This document shows, piece by piece, positions 8,175 to 16,662 of a DNA stretch of 64,000 nt (position 1 is its first letter; each line of letters opens with the position of its first letter). The DNA comes from Megamonas hypermegale_A (lineage in GTDB: Bacteria; Bacillota; Negativicutes; Selenomonadales; Selenomonadaceae). The stretch lies in the NCBI RefSeq assembly GCF_030371585.1, contig NZ_JAUDCE010000001.1; one strand, written 5' to 3'. The position numbers and the translations under genes are program-made. The notes under the pieces were generated by a model. The model worked only from the letters and a program-made list of their open reading frames with translations. It was not told the origin of the DNA and did no database searches.

Positions 8175-8214
8175 AAAAAAAGACTGCAACGGAAAAATTT
8201 TCCCTGCAGTCTTT
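8175..8214 (-). terminator. Intrinsic terminator of guaB
   Basis: Ten-base stem AAAGACTGCA / TGCAGTCTTT with a T-run on the minus strand, 19 bases after the guaB stop codon. Confidence 0.85.
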
Positions 8215-8232
8215 TGTTTTATACTAATTTAA

Positions 8233-9741
8233 TCAGTCGTTTCCTCTGAATTTGTCTTTGAGGATAACGTCGTGCGAGCCGCCTTCCACGATACTCGTTG
8301 CGGATACGAGCGTAAGTTTGGCTTTATCTCTGAATTCCGCCAGATTTAACGCGCCGCAGTTGCACATGGTGGAGCGCATTTTGCTCAGTGAAAGCGCTAC
8401 GTTGTCATGAAGCGGACCGGCATACGGAACGTAGGAGTCAACGCCTTCTTCAAAGGACAGTTTCTTGTCGCCGCCGAGGTCGTAACGCTGCCAGTTGCGC
8501 GCACGGTTGGAACCTTCGCCCCAGTATTCTTTAAGATACGTACCGTTGATGCGCACACGGTTCGTCGGGCTTTCGTCGAAGCGGGAGAAATAACGACCGA
8601 GCATTAAGAAGTCTGCGCCCATAGCCAGAGCCAGCGTCATATGGTAATCGTGTACGATACCGCCGTCGGAGCAGATTGGCACGTAAATGCCCGTTTCTTC
8701 ATAATATTCATCGCGCGCCTGCGCTACATCGATTACAGCCGTAGCCTGACCGCGGCCGATACCTTTCGTTTCGCGCGTGATACAGATGGAGCCGCCGCCG
8801 ATACCTACTTTTACGAAATCGGCGCCTGCTTCTGCCAGGAAGCGGAAACCTTCGCGGTCAACAACGTTGCCGGCACCGACTTTTACGTCTTCGCCGAAAT
8901 TTTCATGAATGTATTTTAAAGTAATTCTCTGCCATTCGGAAAAACCTTCGGAAGAGTCAATGCACAATACGTCCGCGCCTGCTTTTAACAGTGCCGGAAC
9001 ACGCTGGGCATAATCGCGCGTATTGATACCTGCGCCTACGAGATAGCGTTTGTTCTTATCCGTAAGTTCCAGAGTATGTTCTTTATTGTCGGTATAATCT
9101 TTTCTGAATACCATATAACGTAAACGCTGATTTTTGTCAACGAGCGGAAGCATGTTGAGTTTATGCTGCCAGATGAGGTCATTTGCCATAGATAATGTAG
9201 TCGTTTCAGCATCTGCATATATCAGCTTTTCAAACGGAGTCATGAAAGTTTCCACTTTCGTATCCATGCCCATGCGGCTGATACGGTAATCACGGCTTGT
9301 AACAATACCTAAAAGTTTGCCGGTCGGCGTACCGTCTTCGGTAACAGCCATAGTGGAGTGGCCGGTTTTTTCTTTTAATGCCAGCACTTCGCCGAGCGTC
9401 GTGGACGGCATGATGTTGGAGTCACTGCTTACGAAACCGGATTTGTAATTTTTTACACGGCTTACCATTGCAGCCTGTTCTTCAATCGTCTGCGAACCGT
9501 AAATAAAGGAAATACCGCCTTCTTTCGCCAGAGCGATAGCCATTGTATCATTGGATACGGCCTGCATGATGGCAGAAGTCATCGGTATGTTCATTTTGAT
9601 TTTCGGTTCTTCACCTTTTGCAAATTTTACCAGCGGCGTTTCCAGAGAAACATTCGCCGGAATACATTTATCTGAAGAATAACCAGGAACCAGTAAATAT
9701 TCACCAAAAGTATGAGATGGTTCTTTAAAATAGTATGCCAC
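8233..9741 (-). CDS. guaB: IMP dehydrogenase
   Basis: 502 residues. It converts IMP to XMP with NAD+, the committed step to guanine nucleotides. Two CBS domains sit between about residues 95 and 210, including TTLGEVLALKEKTGHSTMAV. The catalytic loop is GGGSICITRETKGIGRGQ with the nucleophilic Cys, and the flap/active-site segment is EYWGEGSNRARNW. This loop and the C-terminal CNCGAL belong to the subtype also known from Tritrichomonas IMPDH, not the B. subtilis/E. coli subtype. The GTG at 9741 is preceded by GGAAAGAGGT; the longer open frame has no such site. Confidence 0.93.
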   Translation of the reverse strand: MAYYFKEPSHTFGEYLLVPGYSSDKCIPANVSLETPLVKFAKGEEPKIKMNIPMTSAIMQAVSNDTMAIALAKEGGISFIYGSQTIEEQAAMVSRVKNYKSGFVSSDSNIMPSTTLGEVLALKEKTGHSTMAVTEDGTPTGKLLGIVTSRDYRISRMGMDTKVETFMTPFEKLIYADAETTTLSMANDLIWQHKLNMLPLVDKNQRLRYMVFRKDYTDNKEHTLELTDKNKRYLVGAGINTRDYAQRVPALLKAGADVLCIDSSEGFSEWQRITLKYIHENFGEDVKVGAGNVVDREGFRFLAEAGADFVKVGIGGGSICITRETKGIGRGQATAVIDVAQARDEYYEETGIYVPICSDGGIVHDYHMTLALAMGADFLMLGRYFSRFDESPTNRVRINGTYLKEYWGEGSNRARNWQRYDLGGDKKLSFEEGVDSYVPYAGPLHDNVALSLSKMRSTMCNCGALNLAEFRDKAKLTLVSATSIVEGGSHDVILKDKFRGND

Positions 9742-9844
9742 AACAAATACCTCTTTCCTTTGTTTATTAATATAAGTATACCCTAAAAATAAAACGAATA
9801 AAAGTATTTTTTCGCGTTCCGTCAACTGCCAGAGCACATTTAAA

Positions 9845-9875
9845 GAAAAACGGCTGAAAAATACAGCCGTTTAAC
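9845..9875 (-). terminator. Intrinsic terminator of glmS
   Basis: Stem AAACGGCTG / CAGCCGTTT with T residues following on the minus strand, about 20 bases beyond the glmS stop codon. Confidence 0.82.
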
Positions 9876-9890
9876 ATTTTTACCAGATTT

Positions 9891-11720
9891 TTATTCTACT
9901 GTTACAGATTTTGCCAGATTTCTCGGTTTGTCAACATCGCAGCCGCGGGTGATTGCCGCATAATAAGCCAGAAGCTGGAGCGGTACAACCGTAAGCAGCG
10001 GAATTAACAGTTCGTCCGTTGTCGGAACTTTGATTACGTGGTCAACGTATTTTTCCAATTCCGTATCGTCTGCCGATGCAATACCGATGATAACGGCATC
10101 ACGTGCTTTAACTTCTTTGATGTTGCTCAGTGTTTTTTCATAAACGCTCTTTTGCGTAGCAAGAGCGATTACCGGCACGCCGCTTTCAATCAGAGCGAGT
10201 GTACCGTGCTTGAGTTCTCCGGCAGCGTATGCTTCCGCATGGATATAGGAAATTTCCTTTAATTTCAGCGCGCCTTCAAGTGCTACGTAATAGTCGAGCG
10301 AACGGCCGATGTAGAACACGTCGTTATTGTAAGCGTAATTTTTCGCAAACGTCTTAATCGGTTCCACATCTTCCAGCGTGCGGCCTACCTGGTCTGGAAG
10401 ATGGCGCAGCTGTGTCAGGAGGTCATGCGCTCTTTCCGGCGCAATCGTGCCTTTCAAGCCGGACATATACATAGCCAGCATGAACATTGTAACGAGCTGA
10501 GTCGTATATGCTTTAGTGGATGCTACGGCGATTTCCGGACCTGCCCAAGTGTACATAACCTGGTCAGCTTCACGGGCGATGGAAGAACCTACCACGTTCG
10601 TAACGGCAAGTGTTTTCGCGCCGAGACGTTTGGATTCTTTCAATGCTGCCAGCGTGTCGCTCGTTTCGCCGGACTGACTGATTACGATAGTCAGCGTATG
10701 TTCGTCAATAATCGGGTCTCTGTATCTGAATTCGGAAGCAATGTCGATTTCTACCGGTATACGGGCCAGTTTTTCAATGTAGTATTTACCTACAAGACCG
10801 GCATGGTAAGCCGTACCGCAGGCAATGATATATACTTTGTTGAACGCTTCCACATATTCTTTCGTCCATTTGAGTTCGTCGAGCACAACAGCCGTATTGT
10901 CTTTTTTCAGACGCGGGGAGATTGTATCTCTTACGGCTTTCGGCTGTTCAAAGATTTCCTTGAGCATGAAATGTTCGTAGCCGCCTTTTTCCGCAGCTTC
11001 CGCATTCCAGTTTACTTCAAATACTTTTTTCGTAATCGGATTGCCTTTTCTGTCCGTTACCCAGATGCTGTCTTTTTTAACTACGGCGATTTCACCATCG
11101 TTCATGATGTAGGTACGGCGCGTATACGCAATAATTGCCGGGATATCGGAAGCGATGAAGTTTTCGCCTTCGCCCAGACCGATTACAAGCGGATTGTCTT
11201 TTTTCGTGCAGATGAGCGTATCAGGATAATCCTGGCACATGAACACGAGCGAATAGGAACCTTCGATACGGTCGAGCACTGCATTTACCGCTTTTACAAA
11301 ATCGCCTTCGTAAACATCTTCGATTAAGTGAGCCACAACTTCCGTATCCGTTTCGGAAACGAATTTATGTCCTTTTTCGATTAATTCTTCCTTCAAAGAC
11401 ATAAAATTTTCGATGATGCCGTTGTGAACGATAGCGAATTTGCCGGAGCAGTCCGTATGCGGATGCGCATTCACGTCGGATGGACGGCCGTGCGTTGCCC
11501 ATCTCGTATGACCGATACCGATAACACCCTGCGGCGTATGTTCCTTGATTTTTTCCTTCAATGCAGCCAGACGGCCCACCGTTTTTTCAATGTCGATTTT
11601 TTCACCATCGAAAACGGCAATACCAGCAGAGTCATATCCTCTGTATTCCAATTTAGTCAAGCCGTCAACTAAGAAATCGGCTGCCTGTTTTTCACCAACA
11701 TAACCTACAATACCGCACAT
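9891..11720 (-). CDS. glmS: Glutamine--fructose-6-phosphate aminotransferase (isomerizing)
   Basis: 609 residues, the usual family length. It makes glucosamine-6-phosphate from fructose-6-phosphate and glutamine, the first step to UDP-GlcNAc. It starts MCGIVGYVG, so Cys2 becomes the N-terminal nucleophile of the glutaminase domain; HTRWATHG and HNGIIEN complete it. Two SIS domains follow (SQSGETSDTLAAL, STKAYTTQ), and it ends KSVTVE as in nearly all GlmS. The start is the ATG at 11720 after GAGGAGG; an open frame continuing upstream is only read-through of the ribozyme leader. Confidence 0.97.
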   Translation of the reverse strand: MCGIVGYVGEKQAADFLVDGLTKLEYRGYDSAGIAVFDGEKIDIEKTVGRLAALKEKIKEHTPQGVIGIGHTRWATHGRPSDVNAHPHTDCSGKFAIVHNGIIENFMSLKEELIEKGHKFVSETDTEVVAHLIEDVYEGDFVKAVNAVLDRIEGSYSLVFMCQDYPDTLICTKKDNPLVIGLGEGENFIASDIPAIIAYTRRTYIMNDGEIAVVKKDSIWVTDRKGNPITKKVFEVNWNAEAAEKGGYEHFMLKEIFEQPKAVRDTISPRLKKDNTAVVLDELKWTKEYVEAFNKVYIIACGTAYHAGLVGKYYIEKLARIPVEIDIASEFRYRDPIIDEHTLTIVISQSGETSDTLAALKESKRLGAKTLAVTNVVGSSIAREADQVMYTWAGPEIAVASTKAYTTQLVTMFMLAMYMSGLKGTIAPERAHDLLTQLRHLPDQVGRTLEDVEPIKTFAKNYAYNNDVFYIGRSLDYYVALEGALKLKEISYIHAEAYAAGELKHGTLALIESGVPVIALATQKSVYEKTLSNIKEVKARDAVIIGIASADDTELEKYVDHVIKVPTTDELLIPLLTVVPLQLLAYYAAITRGCDVDKPRNLAKSVTVE

Positions 11721-11764
11721 AAATATGTCCTCCTCAAAAATATGAAATTTGGCTCGGATTATAT

Positions 11765-11905
11765 TTACCGCGGTCATCTGCTGTATTGTCCTTTCAATCG
11801 CTTGAAAGTTTTGCCAGTTTATGTCGACCAGACCGGGCCGGAAAGCATCCGCTGATATTTCGACGGCTTTCTCCTCGTACTCTGCCGCGGCAGAGCCAGC
11901 GCTAA
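11765..11905 (-). ncRNA. glmS ribozyme: glmS ribozyme (glucosamine-6-phosphate-activated self-cleaving leader)
   Basis: The leader upstream of glmS carries the conserved pieces of the ribozyme in order on the minus strand: AGCGC at the cleavage site (from 11903), the P2 hairpin CTCTGCC/GGCAGAG, TACGAGGA, then ATCAGCGGATGC and the downstream GATTGAAAGGACAAT segment. Cleavage is expected just 5' of the GCGC. In this family glucosamine-6-phosphate acts as a cofactor for self-cleavage, which lowers glmS expression. It occupies most of the 300-base gap between glmM and glmS. Confidence 0.92.
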
Positions 11906-11942
11906 AGTTTATAACCTTTTTGCTAAATATCCGATAAATATA

Positions 11943-11975
11943 ATGAGCATGCACTTTTCTTCCGTGCATGCTCAT
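11943..11975 (-). terminator. Perfect 12-base inverted repeat between glmM and the glmS ribozyme
   Basis: ATGAGCATGCAC (11943-11954) and GTGCATGCTCAT (11964-11975) form a perfect hairpin with a nine-base loop. It lies about 40 bases after the glmM stop. The T-run on the minus strand is weak (ATTATATTT), so it may be a terminator for glmM, a processing hairpin or an operator. Confidence 0.55.
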
Positions 11976-12016
11976 ATTTTAAATATAACTTATGATTTTG
12001 TCAATAGATTTGCCTT

Positions 12017-13366
12017 TCAGCCCTGTTCTTTTTTTACCACATCGGCTATTTTCTGGCAGATTTCTTCCAGCTCCTGCTGGTCCGGTCCTTCCGCCATGAC
12101 GCGGATTAACGGTTCCGTGCCGGACGGGCGGACGAGAATGCGGCCGTTTTCTCCGAGCTGCTTTTCGCCTTCTTTTATTGCCAGCTTGATATTGCCGTTA
12201 TCTTCCCAGCCTTCTTTCGTCGCCACCTTCACATTGACGAGCAGCTGCGGATAGCTTGTCATGATGTTGGTGATGACGGATGCTTTGCGGCGGGTGCGTT
12301 TTAAGTAGGACAGTACCTGCAGCGCCGTAACAGGACCGTCGCCCGTCGTGGAAAAATCGGTGAAGATGATATGACCGGACTGTTCGCCGCCCAGATTGTA
12401 ATTGTTCGCCAGCATATTTTCCAGTACGTAGCGGTCGCCGACAGCCGTGATTTCCGTGCGTCCGCCGTTTTCCTTAATTGCTTTATGGAAACCGATATTC
12501 GCCATTACCGTCGTTACAACCGTATTGTTTTTGAGCGTGCCTTTGCCCATCATGTAAATCGCACAGGCTGCAATCATATGGTCGCCGTCGATAAACTGAC
12601 CGTTTTCATCAATGCACAGGCATCTGTCCGCATCACCGTCGTGAGCGATACCGATATCGGCTTTGTTTTCCACAACAGCTTTCTGCAGCATTTCCAAATG
12701 CGTCGAACCGCAGTTATCGTTGATATTCACACCGTTCGGCTTATCATTGATGACAATCACGTCGGCTCCGAGACGGCGCAGAATACGCGGCATAGCTTCA
12801 TAAGCGGCGCCGTTGGCGCAGTCCAGCACGATTTTCATGCCTTCCAGCTCGATATCGGTCGTACCGACAACGAAAGAGATGTATTCTTCCAGCAAATCGT
12901 GGCGATACGTCAGATAGCCGATTTTTTCATCCGTCGGACGGTATAAATCGTCGTTTTCTTCAATTCTGTGCACTAATGCTTCAATTTTATCCTCTACAGC
13001 GTCCGGCAGTTTGTAACCGTCGCCGCCGAAAAATTTTATGCCGTTATCATGAAACGGATTATGGGAAGCGGAAATAACAATACCGGCATCAGCTTCATGT
13101 TTGCGAGCCAAAAATGCCACGGCAGGCGTCGGCAGCTCGCCCAGTATTACGGCATGACCGCCGGCAGAACAAATTCCGGCCGTAAGCGCCGCTTCGTACA
13201 TCGGGCCGGACAGGCGCGTATCGCGTCCGATAAAAATCGTCGCACTTTCTCCGTTCTTCTTCGTGAAATAAATTGCTGCGGCGCGTCCCAGCTTATACGC
13301 CAGCTCCGGCGTAAGCTCCGCATTCGCCTTACCTCTGACACCGTCAGTACCAAACATTCTAGCCAT
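12017..13366 (-). CDS. glmM: Phosphoglucosamine mutase
   Basis: 449 residues. It converts glucosamine-6-phosphate to glucosamine-1-phosphate, the step after GlmS. The start MARMFGTDGVRGKAN is typical. The phosphoserine loop is GIVISASHNPFHDNGIKFF (near residue 100), the metal-binding loop is DGDADRC, the sugar-binding segment is GGEQSGH, and the phosphate-binding loop is RPSGTEPLIRVM. The ATG follows GAGAGGGG. glmM and glmS are in the same direction, separated by the ribozyme leader. Confidence 0.97.
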   Translation of the reverse strand: MARMFGTDGVRGKANAELTPELAYKLGRAAAIYFTKKNGESATIFIGRDTRLSGPMYEAALTAGICSAGGHAVILGELPTPAVAFLARKHEADAGIVISASHNPFHDNGIKFFGGDGYKLPDAVEDKIEALVHRIEENDDLYRPTDEKIGYLTYRHDLLEEYISFVVGTTDIELEGMKIVLDCANGAAYEAMPRILRRLGADVIVINDKPNGVNINDNCGSTHLEMLQKAVVENKADIGIAHDGDADRCLCIDENGQFIDGDHMIAACAIYMMGKGTLKNNTVVTTVMANIGFHKAIKENGGRTEITAVGDRYVLENMLANNYNLGGEQSGHIIFTDFSTTGDGPVTALQVLSYLKRTRRKASVITNIMTSYPQLLVNVKVATKEGWEDNGNIKLAIKEGEKQLGENGRILVRPSGTEPLIRVMAEGPDQQELEEICQKIADVVKKEQG

Positions 13367-13462
13367 GGAAAAACCCCTCTCAAAATCTTGATTAATTCAT
13401 ATTTTCAAATTATATCTATAATACCATAGATACGGCTGATACACCAATATATTTAGTTTACT

Positions 13463-13490
13463 TTTACGCAAAATGGATTTATAGTATAAT
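13463..13490 (+). promoter_or_regulatory. Promoter upstream of copy A5 and mrp
   Basis: -35 TTTACG (13463-13468), 16-base spacer, -10 TATAAT (13485-13490). The expected start point lies just before family A copy A5, so A5 would be part of the mrp 5' untranslated region. Confidence 0.55.
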
Positions 13491-13501
13491 GAAGATATTC
13501 A

Positions 13502-13619
13502 TTGTGCCAGCAAAACATCGAGTCTGCAACCAGCAGCATAATAGTCTATATTTAGTGAGGTTAAGTGACAACATCGAACAAATATAAACTATTATACTGC
13601 TTTGGGAAATTGGCACAAC
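13502..13619 (+). repeat. Family A element, copy A5, core inverted relative to arms
   Basis: Ends TTGTGCCAG ... TTGGCACAA are inverted repeats. The outer arms run in orientation A (AAACATCGAG left, TTTGGGAAATT right) but the core between the stems reads TTAGTGAGGTTAAGTG, which is orientation B. Left stem has two changes (GCAGCATAATAGTCTATA), so pairing is imperfect here. Confidence 0.9.
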
Positions 13620-13663
13620 AAGTAATGAAAATATTAATTTTAAACTAGAGGTGGCTATTCATA

Positions 13664-14491
13664 ATGAGCGAAAATTGCAATCACGATTGTTCCAGCTGCG
13701 GAGCAACATGCGGCGACCGTACCGAACCGCAGAGTCTTTTAGCTCCGGCAAATCCGAACTCCCATATAAAGAAAGTTATCGCCGTCATGAGCGGTAAAGG
13801 CGGTGTCGGCAAATCCCTCGTAACTTCCATGATGGCAGTGACAATGCAGCGCCGCGGCTACAAAACGGCCGTTTTGGACGCTGATATCACCGGTCCGTCC
13901 ATCCCGAAAGTCTTTCATCTGAAAGGCAAAGTAACGGGAACGGAACTCGGCATGACGCCTGCCGTTACGAAATCCGGCATAAAAATCATGTCCACCAACC
14001 TCATTTTGGACAACGAAACAGACCCTGTCGTATGGCGCGGTCCAATTCTCGGCGGCGTAGTAAAACAGTTCTGGTCCGACGTAAACTGGGGTGAAGTCGA
14101 TTATATGTTCGTCGACATGCCTCCGGGAACGGGCGATGTGCCGCTCACTGTATATCAGTCGCTGCCGATTGACGGCATCATCGTCGTTACGACGCCGCAG
14201 GAACTCGTTTCCATGATTGTGGAAAAAGCTGTCAACATGGCGGGTCTTTTGAGCATTCCGATTTTGGGCATCGTGGAAAATATGTCTTATTTCGTCTGCC
14301 CGAACTGCAACGAAAAGCATTACATCTTCGGTCAGTCCAAACTGCAGGAGGAAGCGGAAAAATTCGGCATAACGAATACGGCTTCACTTCCGATAGACCC
14401 GACGCTGGCGCAAAGATGCGATGCCGGTACATTTGAAGAATTTGAAGGCGATTTTCTGAAATCGCTCGGCAGCATACTGGAAGGAAAATAA
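13664..14491 (+). CDS. mrp: Mrp/NBP35-family ATP-binding iron-sulfur carrier
   Basis: 275 residues, cytoplasmic. The deviant Walker A is GKGGVGKS (about residues 44-51), the segment DADITGPSIPK follows, and the family motif is VDMPPGTGDVPLT. The CxxC motif FVCPNC, which in homologues binds a bridging Fe-S cluster at the dimer interface, lies near residue 206. A Cys-rich N-terminus (CNHDCSSCGATC) resembles the Nbp35-like extension of clostridial Mrp proteins. The likely role is delivery of Fe-S clusters to apoproteins. The ATG follows GAGGTGG. Confidence 0.92.
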   Translation: MSENCNHDCSSCGATCGDRTEPQSLLAPANPNSHIKKVIAVMSGKGGVGKSLVTSMMAVTMQRRGYKTAVLDADITGPSIPKVFHLKGKVTGTELGMTPAVTKSGIKIMSTNLILDNETDPVVWRGPILGGVVKQFWSDVNWGEVDYMFVDMPPGTGDVPLTVYQSLPIDGIIVVTTPQELVSMIVEKAVNMAGLLSIPILGIVENMSYFVCPNCNEKHYIFGQSKLQEEAEKFGITNTASLPIDPTLAQRCDAGTFEEFEGDFLKSLGSILEGK

Positions 14492-14495
14492 AATC

Positions 14496-14534
14496 CGGTC
14501 TTTCCATCTATTTCTACGGCGGAAAGACTTTTTT
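14496..14534 (+). terminator. Intrinsic terminator of mrp
   Basis: Stem GTCTTTCC (14498-14505) / GGAAAGAC (14521-14528) followed by six T residues. Confidence 0.85.
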
Positions 14535-14680
14535 GTTTACCGTTATTCCAGTTTAGTTGACACTAAAACTTTTATCTTAAATAAATTATAAATTTTTTCA
14601 AATTCCAAATGATATTGTGATATACTATTAGGGAAATACGTTTTAGAAAAAGATATTTATAACCATTGAGAGGAATTTGC

Positions 14681-15571
14681 ATGATAGAATTACCAAGCAT
14701 TCAACAATTAGAGAATTTTATTATTTACAGTCAGGTTAAAGACTTTGCACTTGCAGCAGAGAAAGCGGGCGTAACTCAATCAGCTTTTCGTTTTCAGATG
14801 AAAAAATTGGAAGAAGTTGTCGGTGCTCAGTTAATCAGCCATAACAACAAAAACAGCGAACTGACCGAAGACGGCAAAATATTCTTATCCAAAGTGGAAA
14901 ATATCGTCGACCAGCTGAAACAGGCTGTAAAAGAAGTGAACACCTTCAGCGGCGAGCAGGTATGCCTGTCCGTCGGCGCTTTGATGTCGCTGGGCGATGT
15001 CCTGCTCGACCAGCATTTGACTTATTTTAAAAAATACAATGCCAATATCAAGATAAATCTTTCTAATTTAGAAGCCAATACACTACTTTCACGCTTAAAA
15101 GACAACAGTATTGATATTATTTCCACTTTTACTTTAGAAAATTTAAATCCTGATGAATACGAAAATATCTTTTTCTGTAACGAACGAATGGTCTACTATG
15201 CACCTAACATTCAAAACGGCAGCAATATCATCAATATCGAGGAAATCTGCCAATATCCGTTAGTGCAGTATTCACCATATTATCTAATGTATAAAACGAT
15301 AAAAACTTACTTCAAGAAATACGGTTATTCACCGGAAATAGAAGCATGGTTTTCCACGCCGTACGCCATCATGCACTACTGCCAGCAAAACCAGGTGGGT
15401 GCCGTACTGTCCGAGCGGCTGCTCAACGCCATGGGATTTTACGACGGATATTACGAAATAGACCCGGATTTCAGCTTAAAATGTCATTTATTATACAAAA
15501 AATCAAACCCTAAATACAAATATATAAAAATCTTCACAGACTACATCGATAAACTGTATAACAATAAATAA
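14681..15571 (+). CDS. LysR-family transcriptional regulator
   Basis: 296 residues. N-terminal winged helix-turn-helix (LENFIIYSQVKDFALAAEKAGVTQSAFRFQMKKLE, split here by family position: residues 9-45) followed by a linker helix and a LysR substrate-binding domain that starts near residue 90. The ATG at 14681 is preceded by GAGAGGA; a TTG at 14666 has no such site. Low-G+C stretches in the middle (around 15050-15330) differ a little from neighbours. Convergent with sigH and not next to a divergently transcribed target, so its regulon is unknown. Confidence 0.88.
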   Translation: MIELPSIQQLENFIIYSQVKDFALAAEKAGVTQSAFRFQMKKLEEVVGAQLISHNNKNSELTEDGKIFLSKVENIVDQLKQAVKEVNTFSGEQVCLSVGALMSLGDVLLDQHLTYFKKYNANIKINLSNLEANTLLSRLKDNSIDIISTFTLENLNPDEYENIFFCNERMVYYAPNIQNGSNIINIEEICQYPLVQYSPYYLMYKTIKTYFKKYGYSPEIEAWFSTPYAIMHYCQQNQVGAVLSERLLNAMGFYDGYYEIDPDFSLKCHLLYKKSNPKYKYIKIFTDYIDKLYNNK

Positions 15572-15629
15572 AGCAAAAACAAACTCTTTCAACTGAACTG
15601 TCACAAAATAATAAAATACAACTAAACGA

Positions 15630-15664
15630 AAAAAAGCCTTTAGGAATAACCTAAAGGCTTTTTC
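15630..15664. terminator. Bidirectional terminator between lysR and sigH
   Basis: Stem AAAAGCCTTTAGG / CCTAAAGGCTTTT with A-run before and T-run after, placed between two convergent genes. Confidence 0.88.
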
Positions 15665-15665
15665 T

Positions 15666-16385
15666 TTAATATAAATCTCGCAGATACTTTCCTACCGAGC
15701 CGAAATCACTCATACTTCCTTTAATATCTATATTGCCGTGTCCGTCTACGTATTTTTCCAGCTTGCGTTTTACGCGCTGCAGGGCATTGTCTATGGATTT
15801 TACATGGCGATGCAGTTCAACGGCAATCTCCTGATACGATTTGCCGTCAAGGTACGCCATCAGCACTTTCCATTCCAAATCGCTCAGCAGTTTTTCCATT
15901 TTATCTTCAATATCCAAAAATTCTTCCCTATGTATCATCATCTCTTCCGGGTCAATTACCACCGAGCCTGAAATCACATCCAAAAGCGTTCTGTCCGACT
16001 CCTCGTCGTAAATCGGCTTATTGAGTGAAACATACGAATTCAGCGGAATGTGCTTCTGCCGCGTAGCCGTTTTCACTGCCGTAATAATCTGTCTTGTTAT
16101 GCACATTTCGGCAAATGCTCTGAACGACGACTGCTTATCATTGCGAAAATCACGGACGCCCTTATACAGGCCAATCATTCCTTCCTGAATGATATCCTCG
16201 CGGTCAGCACCGATTAAAAAATAAGCACGCGCTTTCACACGGACCAGATTGCGGTATTTCTTGATTAAAAAATCCAGTGCGACATCATCGTGCTTTTCTT
16301 TGATTTGTGCAACAATTTCTTCATCAGACATTTGTTCCAAATGACTAATCTTAGCTTCTAAATCTTTACTATTTTCCATTACCAT
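15666..16385 (-). CDS. sigH: RNA polymerase sigma factor SigH (Spo0H type)
   Basis: 239 residues. Very close in pattern to B. subtilis SigH: region 2 with KARAYFLIGADREDIIQEGM and IGLYKGVRDFRNDKQSSF, then CITRQIITAVKTATRQKHIP and the segment DEESDRTLLDVISG. Region 4 is LLSDLEWKVLMAYLDGKSYQ followed by HVKSIDNALQRVKRKLE. In Bacillus this sigma factor serves transition-state and early sporulation genes; in Negativicutes it is kept also in species not known to sporulate, so the regulon here is open. AGGAG lies nine bases before the ATG. Confidence 0.92.
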   Translation of the reverse strand: MVMENSKDLEAKISHLEQMSDEEIVAQIKEKHDDVALDFLIKKYRNLVRVKARAYFLIGADREDIIQEGMIGLYKGVRDFRNDKQSSFRAFAEMCITRQIITAVKTATRQKHIPLNSYVSLNKPIYDEESDRTLLDVISGSVVIDPEEMMIHREEFLDIEDKMEKLLSDLEWKVLMAYLDGKSYQEIAVELHRHVKSIDNALQRVKRKLEKYVDGHGNIDIKGSMSDFGSVGKYLRDLY

Positions 16386-16479
16386 CGCACTTGTCTCCTA
16401 AACAATAAAAACTTGCTACTTTAATTAGCTTCATTTAAATCCTTTTTATGACATAAAAGATTATGTATTTATATCCAGA

Positions 16480-16509
16480 ATTATACCATTGACATCATTA
16501 TTCAGTCAA
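16480..16509 (-). promoter_or_regulatory. Promoter of sigH
   Basis: On the minus strand: -35 TTGACT (16509-16504), 18-base spacer, perfect -10 TATAAT (16485-16480), about 95 bases before the sigH ATG. It looks like a housekeeping sigma promoter. Confidence 0.7.
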
Positions 16510-16662
16510 GGATATCTGTGTCGTTTATTCGATATATAATTTAGTGAATACTACTGCAAACGCCTATTGTATTTGCTATAATATTTACTATCAAAATTCG
16601 TTTTATTACAAACTAAATTTTAAAAATTTCACTAAAAATAAAATCTGAAAGGAATGCTGTTT

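Noticed and set aside
10401..11327. 308-codon open frame antisense to glmS
   Set aside because: Shadow of glmS; composition rich in Phe, Cys and Arg with no family pattern.
11721..11975. N-terminal extension of GlmS by 85 residues in frame
   Set aside because: It reads through the glmS ribozyme and a palindrome; the conserved start MCGIVGYVG with a GAGGAGG site is at 11720, and Cys2 must become N-terminal for activity.
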